From Aneurinibacillus sp. Ricciae_BoGa-3 (GTDB lineage Bacteria; Bacillota; Bacilli; Aneurinibacillales; Aneurinibacillaceae), in the NCBI RefSeq assembly GCF_028421645.1, contig NZ_CP116887.1, positions 2,358,001 through 2,422,000 of the forward strand: a stretch of DNA of 64,000 nt. Reading direction: 5' to 3'. The notes under the pieces are model-generated. The model did not search any database and had not been told where the DNA came from. It worked only from the letters and a program-made list of their open reading frames with translations. Positions 25,013 through 33,496 of this stretch are shown here, piece by piece. A program made the position numbers and the translations under genes. Within the stretch, counting starts at the first letter, position 1, and each line of letters begins with the position of its first letter.

Positions 25013-26530
25013 ATGCATACATACGACATACTGCTTCAGCACGTAAAAACACAGCCAGACAAAGCGGTTACAGTATTTGAAGGACGAGAGACGAGCTATC
25101 AGCATATGGCGGCCCGGTCACAAAAACTAGGCCATTATTTAAAAAGCCGGGGACTTGAAAAAGGGGATGCGGTCGCTCTTCTGCTTTCGAATAGCGATAA
25201 TTTTGTAACCGCATACTTTGCATGTCAGGCGGCCGGTTTAGTCGTGCTCCCTGTAAATACGCGATTGGCCGCCCGCGAACTGGAATACATACTCAATCAT
25301 TCGGAAGCAAAAGCGCTTATTTATGATCCGGAATTTCTTTGCGTAATTAAAGAGCTCGCACCAAAGGTATCTAGTCTTCAAGAATATATCTACACCGAAG
25401 GTGATAACAACATGCCTGGCGCAGCCTTCGAAGAGGCGATCAGGCAGGGAGATGAGGGACTGGTGAGCCATCAGGATGAGGATGATACGGCTGTTATCTT
25501 CTATACGTCAGGCACGACGGGAAAGCCAAAAGGAGTTATGCTCACCCACCGCAACTGCACATCGATAGCTGCAATGTGGAAACAAGCCATGGGCCTTCAA
25601 AACAATGAACGGGTACAGATTGTGGCACCTTTGTTCCATTGTGCCGCCGCACATGTGTTCATGCTGCCGACGCTTGCCGCCGGTGCAACACTCGTTATCG
25701 AAAGAAGCTTCAGCCCGAAGCAGGCGCTGCAAACTTTAATAGATGAGAAGATTACGTTGTTTTTTGGAGTGCCCGCCATGTATACGCTGTTGTTGAATCT
25801 GCCGGATATACAGCATGTACATGCGCCAGCACTCCGCATGCTTGCTTATGGAGCCGCCCCCATGCCGTATGAACTGGTCAAAAAAATTAAACAGCTATTC
25901 CCACAGGTAAAAGTGCAAAATTTGTATGGCCAGACTGAGAATTCACCGGGAGCAACGACTCTTAAGGACCGATTTGCCCTTGACAAAATCAGTTCGGTTG
26001 GTGAACCACTTCCTGGCTGTCAAGTGCGGGTGGCCGACGAGCAGGGACGGGAACTTCGACCAGGTGAGATTGGCGAAATTATTGTGAAAGGACCGCATGT
26101 GATGAAAGGTTACCTTAAAAATCCAGAAGCAACGGCCCGTACCATTCGGGATGGCTGGATGTTCAGTGGAGACCTTGGCCGGATGGAAGACGGCCTTCTC
26201 TATATTGTGGATCGGAAGAAAGACATGATCATTCGAGGCGGCGAAAACATTTACCCCATAGAAGTAGAGGAAGTGCTGTACGAAATGCCGGCAGTGCTTG
26301 AGGCTGCGGTAGTTGGCACTCCTCACCCACTTTACGGTGAGGTCCCTAAAGCTTATATCGTACTAAAGCAAGGACAATCTTTAACAGCTGACCAGGTGAT
26401 ACATTTCTCTTCTGAACGCCTGGCTAAGTACAAGATTCCTGCAGAAATTGAGTTCATCGATACACTTCCGCGGAACGCAAGCGGTAAGATTCTTAAAACG
26501 GTATTGCGGGGGGAAATCAGTTTTTCATAG
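25013..26530 (+). CDS. Fatty-acyl-CoA synthetase / AMP-dependent ligase
   Basis: The 505-residue protein has the adenylate-forming family motifs: FYTSGTTGKPKGVMLTHRN (A3), NLYGQTEN (A5), SGDLGRMEDG (A7), DRKKDMIIRGGENIYP (A8/A9) and NASGKILK with the catalytic lysine (A10). It activates a carboxylic acid to acyl-AMP and then acyl-CoA. Similarity is greatest to LcfB/FadD-type long- or medium-chain ligases. The gene is alone, between a small membrane protein and a terminator, and probably serves the beta-oxidation enzymes elsewhere in the window. Confidence 0.9.
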   Translation: MHTYDILLQHVKTQPDKAVTVFEGRETSYQHMAARSQKLGHYLKSRGLEKGDAVALLLSNSDNFVTAYFACQAAGLVVLPVNTRLAARELEYILNHSEAKALIYDPEFLCVIKELAPKVSSLQEYIYTEGDNNMPGAAFEEAIRQGDEGLVSHQDEDDTAVIFYTSGTTGKPKGVMLTHRNCTSIAAMWKQAMGLQNNERVQIVAPLFHCAAAHVFMLPTLAAGATLVIERSFSPKQALQTLIDEKITLFFGVPAMYTLLLNLPDIQHVHAPALRMLAYGAAPMPYELVKKIKQLFPQVKVQNLYGQTENSPGATTLKDRFALDKISSVGEPLPGCQVRVADEQGRELRPGEIGEIIVKGPHVMKGYLKNPEATARTIRDGWMFSGDLGRMEDGLLYIVDRKKDMIIRGGENIYPIEVEEVLYEMPAVLEAAVVGTPHPLYGEVPKAYIVLKQGQSLTADQVIHFSSERLAKYKIPAEIEFIDTLPRNASGKILKTVLRGEISFS

Positions 26531-26585
26531 AAAATAGCTTATTGCAGCGTAAATTAAGCGGCCAAATAGGAGCCAATACTATATA

Positions 26586-26620
26586 AAAAACATCGCGGTG
26601 TATAGCCTCGCGATGTTTTT
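26586..26620. terminator. Bidirectional terminator
   Basis: AAAACATCGCG and CGCGATGTTTT form an 11-bp stem with T tracts, between the acyl-CoA synthetase and dienelactone hydrolase genes. Confidence 0.9.
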
Positions 26621-26626
26621 CTGAAC

Positions 26627-27451
26627 TTAGTTCTCTGTTAGTACTTTCTTGAAAAACGATAAGGTCTTTACCCACGCGTCGCGGGCGGCTTCCACATGGT
26701 AGGAAGCGCGCGAATCATTAAAGAATGCATGGTGCGCGCCTTCATAAATTTCGCTTGTAAAAGATTTCCCAGCTTCCGCCATCAGCTGGGAAAAACCCGG
26801 AACCTGGGATGTAATACGTTTGTCCCACCCTCCAAAAAATCCAGTGACTGGACATTGTATAGTTTCAATCTGTTCTTTACCCGGTAAATTTCCATAATAG
26901 ATGACTGCGCCTGCTAGTTCCGGTTCAGCGCTTGCAAGAAGGGCAGATAGGGCGCCGCCCATGCAATACCCTACGGAAGCCACCTTTTGGCCTTTGCTGT
27001 ACTCATAATCTTTTAAGAAGTGAACAGCGGCTTTAAGTGTTTCAAGATGTTTTGGCATACGGGCAAGCCCGCCAAACAACTCCGCGAAAGTTGCCTTGAC
27101 ATCCTCCCGCTTACCTGCGGGCAGCTTATCCATCTCGGCATCCCTTGCCGCCGGGTCAGACCAGACAGTGGGTGGAACTGTATCAAGAAAGGCTTTAACC
27201 TGTTCAATTCGATTCTCCGCAAACACAGAAGGCCGTTCCCCGTTGACCGCATATAAATCCGGTGTCACCGCTAAATAACCGGCTTTCGCGAAACGATCGG
27301 TCAGTTCCAGTATATGATCATCTGTCCCCCAGATTTCCTGTATGACCAGCACCACAGGCAGCGGCGTTTTGGCATGGGCAGGGCGTGATGTATACAGTTT
27401 GTAGTCGTGCTCTTGTTCGCTAAACTGCACCCATTCGGTATGTATTGACAT
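26627..27451 (-). CDS. Dienelactone hydrolase family protein
   Basis: The 274-residue alpha/beta hydrolase has Cys163 in VGYCMGG, Asp210 in GGWDKRIT and His240/241 in EGAHHAFFND, forming the Cys-Asp-His triad of dienelactone hydrolases. The N-terminal IQEIWGTDDHI matches the conserved QEIfG segment. It probably hydrolyses lactones or esters in the cytoplasm. An extra helical insert (about 95-140) is longer than in ClcD. It is monocistronic. Confidence 0.88.
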   Translation of the reverse strand: MSIHTEWVQFSEQEHDYKLYTSRPAHAKTPLPVVLVIQEIWGTDDHILELTDRFAKAGYLAVTPDLYAVNGERPSVFAENRIEQVKAFLDTVPPTVWSDPAARDAEMDKLPAGKREDVKATFAELFGGLARMPKHLETLKAAVHFLKDYEYSKGQKVASVGYCMGGALSALLASAEPELAGAVIYYGNLPGKEQIETIQCPVTGFFGGWDKRITSQVPGFSQLMAEAGKSFTSEIYEGAHHAFFNDSRASYHVEAARDAWVKTLSFFKKVLTEN

Positions 27452-27602
27452 AGCATAACCTCCAAGAGATTTTATACGTTACCATCATATAACACTTGCC
27501 AATAGATGTAAAAAGTGAACTGTATTGTTTATATGCTCCCATTGGTGGACATATAGTAAGCAACATGCTAAATTGGTTTAGAGAAACCAACCTAGAAAAG
27601 AG

Positions 27603-28334
27603 ATGGAAAATATGGTGGATTTAACTGGAAAATGCGCGCTGATTACAGGCGCTGGCAAAGGAATCGGCCGCGCTATTGCCATTGCCTTAGCTAAGGAAGG
27701 CGTAAATCTTGGACTGCTTGCCAGGACAGCAAGTGATCTCGAAAAAGTGGCAAAGGATCTTCGCGAAACAAGCGGTGTACAGGTGAGTATCGCTGCGGCT
27801 GACATTACCAACCGTTTAGAAGTGGAACATGCAGTAGACTCCATTCGAAACGAATTGGGATCGCTTGATGTGCTTGTAAATAACGCGGGGATTGGCAGCT
27901 TTGCACGGCTGCACGAGATGCCGCCTGAAGAGTGGGAACGTATTATTCAGGTTAACGTTTTCGGAACCTATTATGTGACCCGCGCTGTATTGCCGGGCAT
28001 GATCGAGCAAAACCACGGAAATATTATTAACATCAGTTCTTCTGCAGGGGAAAGAGGGGCTGCTACTTCAACGGCTTATTCTGCTTCCAAATTCGCGATT
28101 ATGGGCATGACAGAATCGCTCATGCAGGAAGTGCGCAAGAATAACATTCGTGTGACTGCCCTAGCACCAAGTACGGTAAATACTGAATTAGCCAAGAACG
28201 CAGGGCTTAAAATTGGCGAAGAAGAACATATGATGCAGCCTGAAGATGTCGCTGAACTTGTCGTGGCATCACTAAAGCTTCATCCGCGCGTCTTTATTAA
28301 AACGGCAGGATTGTGGATGACCAATCCGCAATAG
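27603..28334 (+). CDS. Short-chain dehydrogenase/reductase, FabG-like
   Basis: The 243-residue SDR has the Rossmann motif TGAGKGIG (15-22), NNAG near 93, catalytic Ser in NISSSAG and YSASK near 160. It resembles Bacillus 3-ketoacyl-(ACP) reductase paralogues such as YmfI/FabG. The start is uncertain: ATG at 27603 lacks a clear ribosome-binding site and ATG at 27612 would remove only MEN. It likely reduces a keto-acyl or sugar ketone with NADPH. Confidence 0.85.
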   Translation: MENMVDLTGKCALITGAGKGIGRAIAIALAKEGVNLGLLARTASDLEKVAKDLRETSGVQVSIAAADITNRLEVEHAVDSIRNELGSLDVLVNNAGIGSFARLHEMPPEEWERIIQVNVFGTYYVTRAVLPGMIEQNHGNIINISSSAGERGAATSTAYSASKFAIMGMTESLMQEVRKNNIRVTALAPSTVNTELAKNAGLKIGEEEHMMQPEDVAELVVASLKLHPRVFIKTAGLWMTNPQ

Positions 28335-28340
28335 AATAGG

Positions 28341-28377
28341 AATGCACAAGGGACGATTTTGTCTCTTGTGCATTTTG
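28341..28377 (+). terminator. Terminator after the SDR gene
   Basis: AATGCACAAG and CTTGTGCATT form the outer stem, with GGAC/GTCT inside, followed by TTGAGTTATTT. Confidence 0.82.
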
Positions 28378-28419
28378 AGTTATTTGACTTTTTAAAATAT
28401 AAAAAACGGAGTGATAGGC

Positions 28420-29532
28420 ATGAAGGTTGAAAAAATTGTGCTCCGCAGAATGAAAATGAAATTAAAGTCACCTTTTCAGACCAGCTTCAGTACCCAATAC
28501 GACCGCGATTTCATCATTATAGAGGTACATACTGCTTACCATGTCGGATTTGGAGAGTGCGTGGTATCCTGGGCACCTTATTATAATGAAGAAACGGTGA
28601 TCACTGCCTGGCATATGCTTGAAGATTTCCTCATTCCTTTGGTGTTAAATAAAGAAATTACGCATCCCGGACAAGTAGATGAGATCTTTTCACCTATTAG
28701 ACGAAATAACATGGCTAAAGCCGGACTGGAAGGTGCGTTCTGGGACCTGTATGCAAAGCAAAGTGGTCAGTCACTGGCACAAGCCTTAGGCGGTACAAAG
28801 GATAAGATAGAAGTTGGCGTAAGTATTGGAATTCAGGAGGATATGGAGTCACTTTTTCAACTGGTAGAACAGTACCTGGGGCAGGGTTACCGCCGAATGA
28901 AAATTAAAATTAAACCTGGGCACGATGTGGAGGTCCTTTTCGCATTACGCAAACGATTTGGCAATGTCCCGATGATGGCTGACGCTAATTCCGCTTATAG
29001 TTTAGAGGACATGGATGTATTTACAAAGCTGGATGAACTGGGTTTGATGATGATCGAGCAGCCACTGGGGTATGACGATATTATTGATCATGCCAAACTG
29101 CAGGCCAAAATCAAAACGCCCATCTGCCTCGATGAAAGCATTCACTCTTGTGAAGACGCACGTAAGGCGATTGAAATGGGAAGCACCAGAGTAATCAATA
29201 TAAAAATCGGCCGGGTGGGGGGACTATCCGAAGCAAAACGCATTCACGATTTATGCCAGCAGCACAATGTTCCGGTCTGGTGTGGAGGGATGCTGGAATC
29301 AGGCATAGGCCGCGCGCATAATATCGCCTTAACCTCCCTGCCTAATTTTTTGCTTCCAGGAGATACATCAGGCTCGTCACGCTATTGGGAAGAAGATGTA
29401 GTCGACCCCGAAGTTACAGTATCTGCGAACGGAACGATTGAAGTGCCGAAAGGGCCGGGAATCGGTTATACACCTGTTGCGGAGCGGTTGAAAAAATATA
29501 CGACAGCTGAAAAAGTTTTCACCGTAAAATGA
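28420..29532 (+). CDS. N-acylamino-acid racemase / o-succinylbenzoate synthase family enzyme
   Basis: ATG at 28420 follows CGGAGTGA. The 370-residue enolase-superfamily protein has the catalytic Lys161-X-Lys163 pair in RRMKIKIKPG, metal ligands Asp188 (ADAN), Glu213 (IEQPL) and Asp238 (CLDES), and the opposite Lys262 in NIKIGRVGG. This pattern is diagnostic of the NSAR/OSBS family. No men genes are nearby, while an M20 amidohydrolase gene follows. N-succinyl- or N-acyl-amino acid racemisation is therefore more likely than menaquinone synthesis, as in the Geobacillus D-to-L amino acid conversion pathway. Confidence 0.88.
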   Translation: MKVEKIVLRRMKMKLKSPFQTSFSTQYDRDFIIIEVHTAYHVGFGECVVSWAPYYNEETVITAWHMLEDFLIPLVLNKEITHPGQVDEIFSPIRRNNMAKAGLEGAFWDLYAKQSGQSLAQALGGTKDKIEVGVSIGIQEDMESLFQLVEQYLGQGYRRMKIKIKPGHDVEVLFALRKRFGNVPMMADANSAYSLEDMDVFTKLDELGLMMIEQPLGYDDIIDHAKLQAKIKTPICLDESIHSCEDARKAIEMGSTRVINIKIGRVGGLSEAKRIHDLCQQHNVPVWCGGMLESGIGRAHNIALTSLPNFLLPGDTSGSSRYWEEDVVDPEVTVSANGTIEVPKGPGIGYTPVAERLKKYTTAEKVFTVK

Positions 29533-29575
29533 GTCGCAATACTCTGTGTATACAAACAATAAGGGGAGACCAATC

Positions 29576-30730
29576 ATGATAGATTTCCGCAGCGGAGCAG
29601 CAGCTCACAAACAAATCATACTTCAAACATGGAAATATCTGCATGAGAATGCGGAGATTAGCTGGGAAGAAGCGAATACGACGCGCTATCTTCAGGAAAG
29701 GCTGGCCGGACTTGGTCTGCGCACCATTACCTTCACAGACTGTACCGGTGTAATCGGGGAGTGGGGGGAAGCTGGGCCCGCTGATTTAACGGTTGCCCTT
29801 CGCTCTGATATAGATGCACTCTGGCAATACGTAGACGGTAAGTGGCGCGCGAACCATTCCTGCGGGCATGACGCCCATATGGCCATGGTACTTGGCGCGA
29901 TTGAAATTCTTAAGACGAGCGGATATACACCGCCAGGGAAAATAAAAGTAATTTTTCAACCAGCTGAAGAGAAAGGAGAGGGGGCATTAAAGCTGGTGGA
30001 AAAAGGTGTTGTAGACGATATTGATTATCTGTATGGTATTCACCTCCGCCCTATTCAGGAGTTCCCGCTAGGCAAAGCTTCTCCTGCTATTTACAACGGA
30101 GCCTCGATGACCATAAAAGGAGAAATCCGTGGAATTTCCGCCCACGGCGCCCGCCCACACCTTGGCGTCAATGTCATTGAGGTGGCTTCCTACATTGTGC
30201 AGCTCCTGCAGTCCGTTCGTCTGAATCCGATGGTGCCTGCTACAGTTAAAATGACGAGACTCGTTGCCGGTGGAGATAGCGCAAATATTATCCCGGACTA
30301 CGCGGAATTCTCGATTGACGCCCGTGCCCAGACTAACGATGCCATTGACGAACTGGAAGGAAAGATAGACCAAATCATACGGAACTCCGGGGAAGCTTTC
30401 GGTGCCCAGGTCTCTCTCACATTCAAGCACAAAACGGCTGCAGCGATCGTTGATGAACGTGCAAAAGAATTACTGCGCGAGAGTATTGCTGAACTTCTCG
30501 GTGAACATAATGTGAGCGAAATTGTGACGCCTGGCGGTGAGGATTTTCATTTTTATCCACTCAAGCGGCCTGCTATTAAAGCGACTATGCTGGGGCTTGG
30601 CTGCGATTTGCAACCGGGTCTGCACCATCCGCATATGAAGTTTCACCTTTCTGCTCTTTATACTGGAGCTGAAATCTTAGCCCGCACGATTGTGCGCACC
30701 TTTGAAAAAGGCGTTAGCAGCCGGGGTTAA
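29576..30730 (+). CDS. M20-family amidohydrolase, AmhX-like
   Basis: The 384-residue metal-dependent amidohydrolase starts after AGGGGAG. It has metal-binding NHSCGHDAHMA, then EEKGEG (catalytic Glu pair) and a conserved GEDFHFYP near the C-terminus. The dimerisation domain begins at MTIKGEIRGISAHGARPH. SDIDALWQYVDG closely matches Bacillus AmhX. It would deacylate N-acyl-amino acids. It lies 43 bp after the NSAR gene; together they could racemise and deacylate N-acyl-D-amino acids to L-amino acids. A terminator follows. Confidence 0.87.
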   Translation: MIDFRSGAAAHKQIILQTWKYLHENAEISWEEANTTRYLQERLAGLGLRTITFTDCTGVIGEWGEAGPADLTVALRSDIDALWQYVDGKWRANHSCGHDAHMAMVLGAIEILKTSGYTPPGKIKVIFQPAEEKGEGALKLVEKGVVDDIDYLYGIHLRPIQEFPLGKASPAIYNGASMTIKGEIRGISAHGARPHLGVNVIEVASYIVQLLQSVRLNPMVPATVKMTRLVAGGDSANIIPDYAEFSIDARAQTNDAIDELEGKIDQIIRNSGEAFGAQVSLTFKHKTAAAIVDERAKELLRESIAELLGEHNVSEIVTPGGEDFHFYPLKRPAIKATMLGLGCDLQPGLHHPHMKFHLSALYTGAEILARTIVRTFEKGVSSRG

Positions 30731-30737
30731 TTGAAGG

Positions 30738-30768
30738 AAACCTGCCGAAAGTCTCCGGCAGGTTTTTA
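30738..30768 (+). terminator. Terminator after the amidohydrolase gene
   Basis: AAACCTGCCG and CGGCAGGTTT flank a short loop and are followed by TTT. Confidence 0.88.
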
Positions 30769-30792
30769 CGTATCAAATTGCGAAGTCTATAT

Positions 30793-31053
30793 TCATTTTG
30801 TCATCTTCTTCTTAATTAGACTGATTTGTTCTTTGGTGATTCCGCTCTTCAACAACATACCGATCAGTCCAAACGGGGATTTGGTTTGGGCAAGGGATTT
30901 AAATTGCTGTGTATATTTTGTCAGCTCTTCATCTGACAATTTTTTGCCAGAAGCACTTGCGGCATCTTTAATTGCTTTTTTGATTGTTTTTTCATCGCTC
31001 CATTTATCCCTAGGGATTCCCTTAACAATTTTAATAATGGCGTCAATGTTCAT
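30793..31053 (-). CDS. Small protein resembling stage VI sporulation protein F
   Basis: The 86-residue, highly charged helical protein contains SDEKTIKKAIKDAASASGKK, then LSDEELTKYTQQF. The DEKT..I....A...GK.LS.EE spacing resembles the SpoVIF/YjcC family of Bacillales sporulation proteins, which has similar length. The C-terminus carries MLLKSGITKEQISLI. GAGGTGG precedes the start. The assignment rests on pattern memory and is uncertain; the gene itself is convincing. Confidence 0.5.
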   Translation of the reverse strand: MNIDAIIKIVKGIPRDKWSDEKTIKKAIKDAASASGKKLSDEELTKYTQQFKSLAQTKSPFGLIGMLLKSGITKEQISLIKKKMTK

Positions 31054-31201
31054 GGTACCACCTCATTTCTGTTACAACGATGCTTTATTTTATTTAATCC
31101 GAGGATGGTTTGTACCGGGGTGTTCGCGTATATTGTCAAGTCTACTTCCGCAATTTTCGGGGCAATGGAATAAAATTGAATACCATCTTATGGTTAAATA
31201 A

Positions 31202-31720
<519 letters not shown>

Positions 31721-31881
31721 GACAAACAACTGAAGTATCAGTTTAACGTCTGCAAGCTACTTGTCCAGCACAAATGACGACACAAATTATTCATTATGAA
31801 AGTTGGTTACTTTTGGTTATTATAAAGGTGTAAAGGATATGTTAGTAAAAATGAAACAGACAGAAATGGGAGGGTATTAGA

Positions 31882-31983
31882 ATGGGCGCAATCTATATAA
31901 CTGGTTTTATTGTAATGGCAATCATTGGTGTAGGTTGTTTGTTCGCAGGTTATAAGAATGCAGTAAAGGATGGCACAGACTAA
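31882..31983 (+). CDS. 33-residue single-helix membrane protein
   Basis: ATG at 31882 follows GGGAGGG with good spacing. The product is one hydrophobic helix (MGAIYITGFIVMAIIGVG) with a short hydrophilic tail (AGYKNAVKDGTD), the pattern of bacterial membrane microproteins. A terminator follows 39 bases after the stop. Family not recognised. Confidence 0.6.
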   Translation: MGAIYITGFIVMAIIGVGCLFAGYKNAVKDGTD

Positions 31984-32021
31984 AAACATCTTCACAGCAG
32001 CTCAAAAGAAATGATACAGTG

Positions 32022-32067
32022 AAGCAAATGCCGGGGATAAGAAGATACCGACATTTGCTTTTTTTAG
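32022..32067 (+). terminator. Terminator after the 33-residue gene
   Basis: AAGCAAATG pairs with CATTTGCTT, with partial inner pairing, followed by seven T. Confidence 0.75.
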
Positions 32068-32150
32068 TCAATAGGAAACTTTGTTTTCCTTTTAACATTA
32101 GGGCAATTAAGGCTGTGGCATATAGTTTGGCTTCAGTCAAGTTCATTTAA

Positions 32151-32179
32151 TTGACAATGCGTGGTAAATGTGATAGAAT
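32151..32179 (+). promoter_or_regulatory. Strong sigma-A promoter with no downstream gene
   Basis: Perfect TTGACA at 32151-32156, a 17-bp spacer, and TAGAAT at 32174-32179. The nearest gene downstream is on the opposite strand (32519-32884). Confidence 0.65.
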
Positions 32180-32185
32180 AAAGAA

Positions 32186-32310
32186 ATGGTTTAAGTTTTA
32201 CCTTCAAACAATCTCGATCAAATCACCCTCTTAAAGATTTTATCCCTCCTTTTTCAATTTAGTCCCCTATATAATTTCGCATGTATTTGAGTTTTTTCTC
32301 AATTATTTTT
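32186..32310 (+). ncRNA. Candidate small RNA
   Basis: The interval from the expected start of the 32151 promoter to a short hairpin TTGAG-T6-CTCAA followed by TTATTTTT (about 32287-32310). No open frame with a ribosome-binding site lies inside. The rest of the 31984-32518 gap shows nothing else I can name. Confidence 0.35.
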
Positions 32311-32470
32311 GGTACAGAATTCACACTGGAACGGTCATCGGAGCCGTAAGGATGGAAGAGAGGCAGGGCTTCCGTTGTTTTACTGTTTCCTATGCTGGTT
32401 ATATTTTTTCAATGAATAAGGTAAAAGAGATTTACAGACAATCCATGGTAAAACTTCACTTATATAAAAC

Positions 32471-32498
32471 AGAAAGCTGTCCATATGGGCAGCTTTCA
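32471..32498. terminator. Terminator after the YisL-like gene
   Basis: GAAAGCTG and CAGCTTTC pair around a self-complementary CCATATGG region. The minus-strand side continues TCTGTTTT. Confidence 0.7.
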
Positions 32499-32518
32499 AT
32501 TCATTCTACGGGCAAATC

Positions 32519-32884
32519 TTAAATAGAAATCACCCGGTATGCAAGAAGAAGGACCAGTGCAAGAAGAATAACGAACACTGCTAGGAAAGGGCCCGTTCTT
32601 TTTCCTCTTTTAGCCTTCGCTATTACCATTTCAGCTACCCCGATCATCACAATCGCCAGAACTCCTTTTATCACATAGGTCACAGGGAAATTGAGGCCAA
32701 TGAGCTGTCCAATACCGCTAACAATCATGATCAGAGAAATAAGCCGGAATAAACCCTGGCTTATTTTGTGCAGGGTGGTTTTTCCTGTTTTAAGGAAAAG
32801 CAAACTGAGGACAAAGAAAATAATAATCCAAAACCAAGAGTCTGAATGGGTTCTGAACAGCATCGCGAGTACATTTGGTGACAA
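32519..32884 (-). CDS. YisL-family (UPF0344) membrane protein
   Basis: The 121-residue protein has four transmembrane helices and follows the UPF0344 pattern: an N-terminal His/Trp segment (FRTHSDSWFWIII), GKTTLHKISQGLFRLISLIMIVSG, a central helix after NFPVTYVIKG, and RGKRTGPFLAVFVILL. Function is unknown. The start follows CAGGAGG. It is monocistronic with its own terminator. Confidence 0.75.
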   Translation of the reverse strand: MSPNVLAMLFRTHSDSWFWIIIFFVLSLLFLKTGKTTLHKISQGLFRLISLIMIVSGIGQLIGLNFPVTYVIKGVLAIVMIGVAEMVIAKAKRGKRTGPFLAVFVILLALVLLLAYRVISI

Positions 32885-32999
32885 AATGATTTCCTCCTGA
32901 TTTAATTAGTAGATGAACCTAGTATACAATATTTACATGATAAAAATATAATCTCATTTCATCACGGTACTCTGTGATCTCTAAAATGAATTTTATCGG

Positions 33000-33335
33000 T
33001 TATTTTAATACTTCCTGGTTTGGCTGTATCCACTCGTCTGCCCATTCTTGAATGGCATCCATTCCCTTCTTTAGCCCTTTTCCTTTCTCAGTCAATTCAT
33101 ACTCAATGCGCACAGGCGTTTCAGCATACACATGCCGAATTACAATTTCATGCTGTTCCAGTTCTCTACAGCGTTCCGCTAGCATCCGATCACTCATATT
33201 TGGAATCATATCCGCCATTTCACGAAACCGTTTTGGACCACTAAACAGCGAACGGATAATAAGTCCTGTCCATCTTTTTCCCAGTAACGTAAAGGCTTCT
33301 TCAAATTTTGGGCATAGCCTATCAAGATGTTCCAT
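33000..33335 (-). CDS. HxlR/DUF24-family winged-helix regulator
   Basis: The 111-residue protein shows the full HxlR pattern: DRLCPKFEEAFTLLGKRWTG at the N-terminus with one conserved cysteine (Cys8), then FRELADMIPNMSDRMLAERCR as recognition region and a YELTEKG wing. Many members (YodB, HypR, HxlR) sense quinones, aldehydes or disulfide stress through that cysteine. A TACT-N7-AGTA dyad lies 32 bp upstream, matching this family's operators, so it probably regulates itself and possibly the divergent acyl-CoA dehydrogenase operon. Confidence 0.88.
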   Translation of the reverse strand: MEHLDRLCPKFEEAFTLLGKRWTGLIIRSLFSGPKRFREMADMIPNMSDRMLAERCRELEQHEIVIRHVYAETPVRIEYELTEKGKGLKKGMDAIQEWADEWIQPNQEVLK

Positions 33336-33366
33336 TTATTTCACCTCTATATTCATTTTAGCATAG

Positions 33367-33383
33367 TTACTTAATATAAGTAA
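33367..33383. promoter_or_regulatory. Candidate operator for the HxlR-family regulator
   Basis: TTACTTA-ATA-TAAGTAA is a 17-bp dyad in the divergent intergenic region. Its core TACT-N7-AGTA equals the YodB/CatR operator layout in Bacillus subtilis. Confidence 0.65.
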
Positions 33384-33496
33384 GTTGTATGAGTCACTTT
33401 AATATGCCTTAATATTAGCTGTTTACGAATCATTCTGACATTTTATGCAGGATTTACTTTTTCAACAACGAAATAAAGCATGAGGAGGCGAAGAGC

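Noticed and set aside
28420..29532. menC (o-succinylbenzoate synthase) as the firm name
   Set aside because: The family covers both activities; no men genes are near and the neighbour is an amidohydrolase, so the symbol was left blank.
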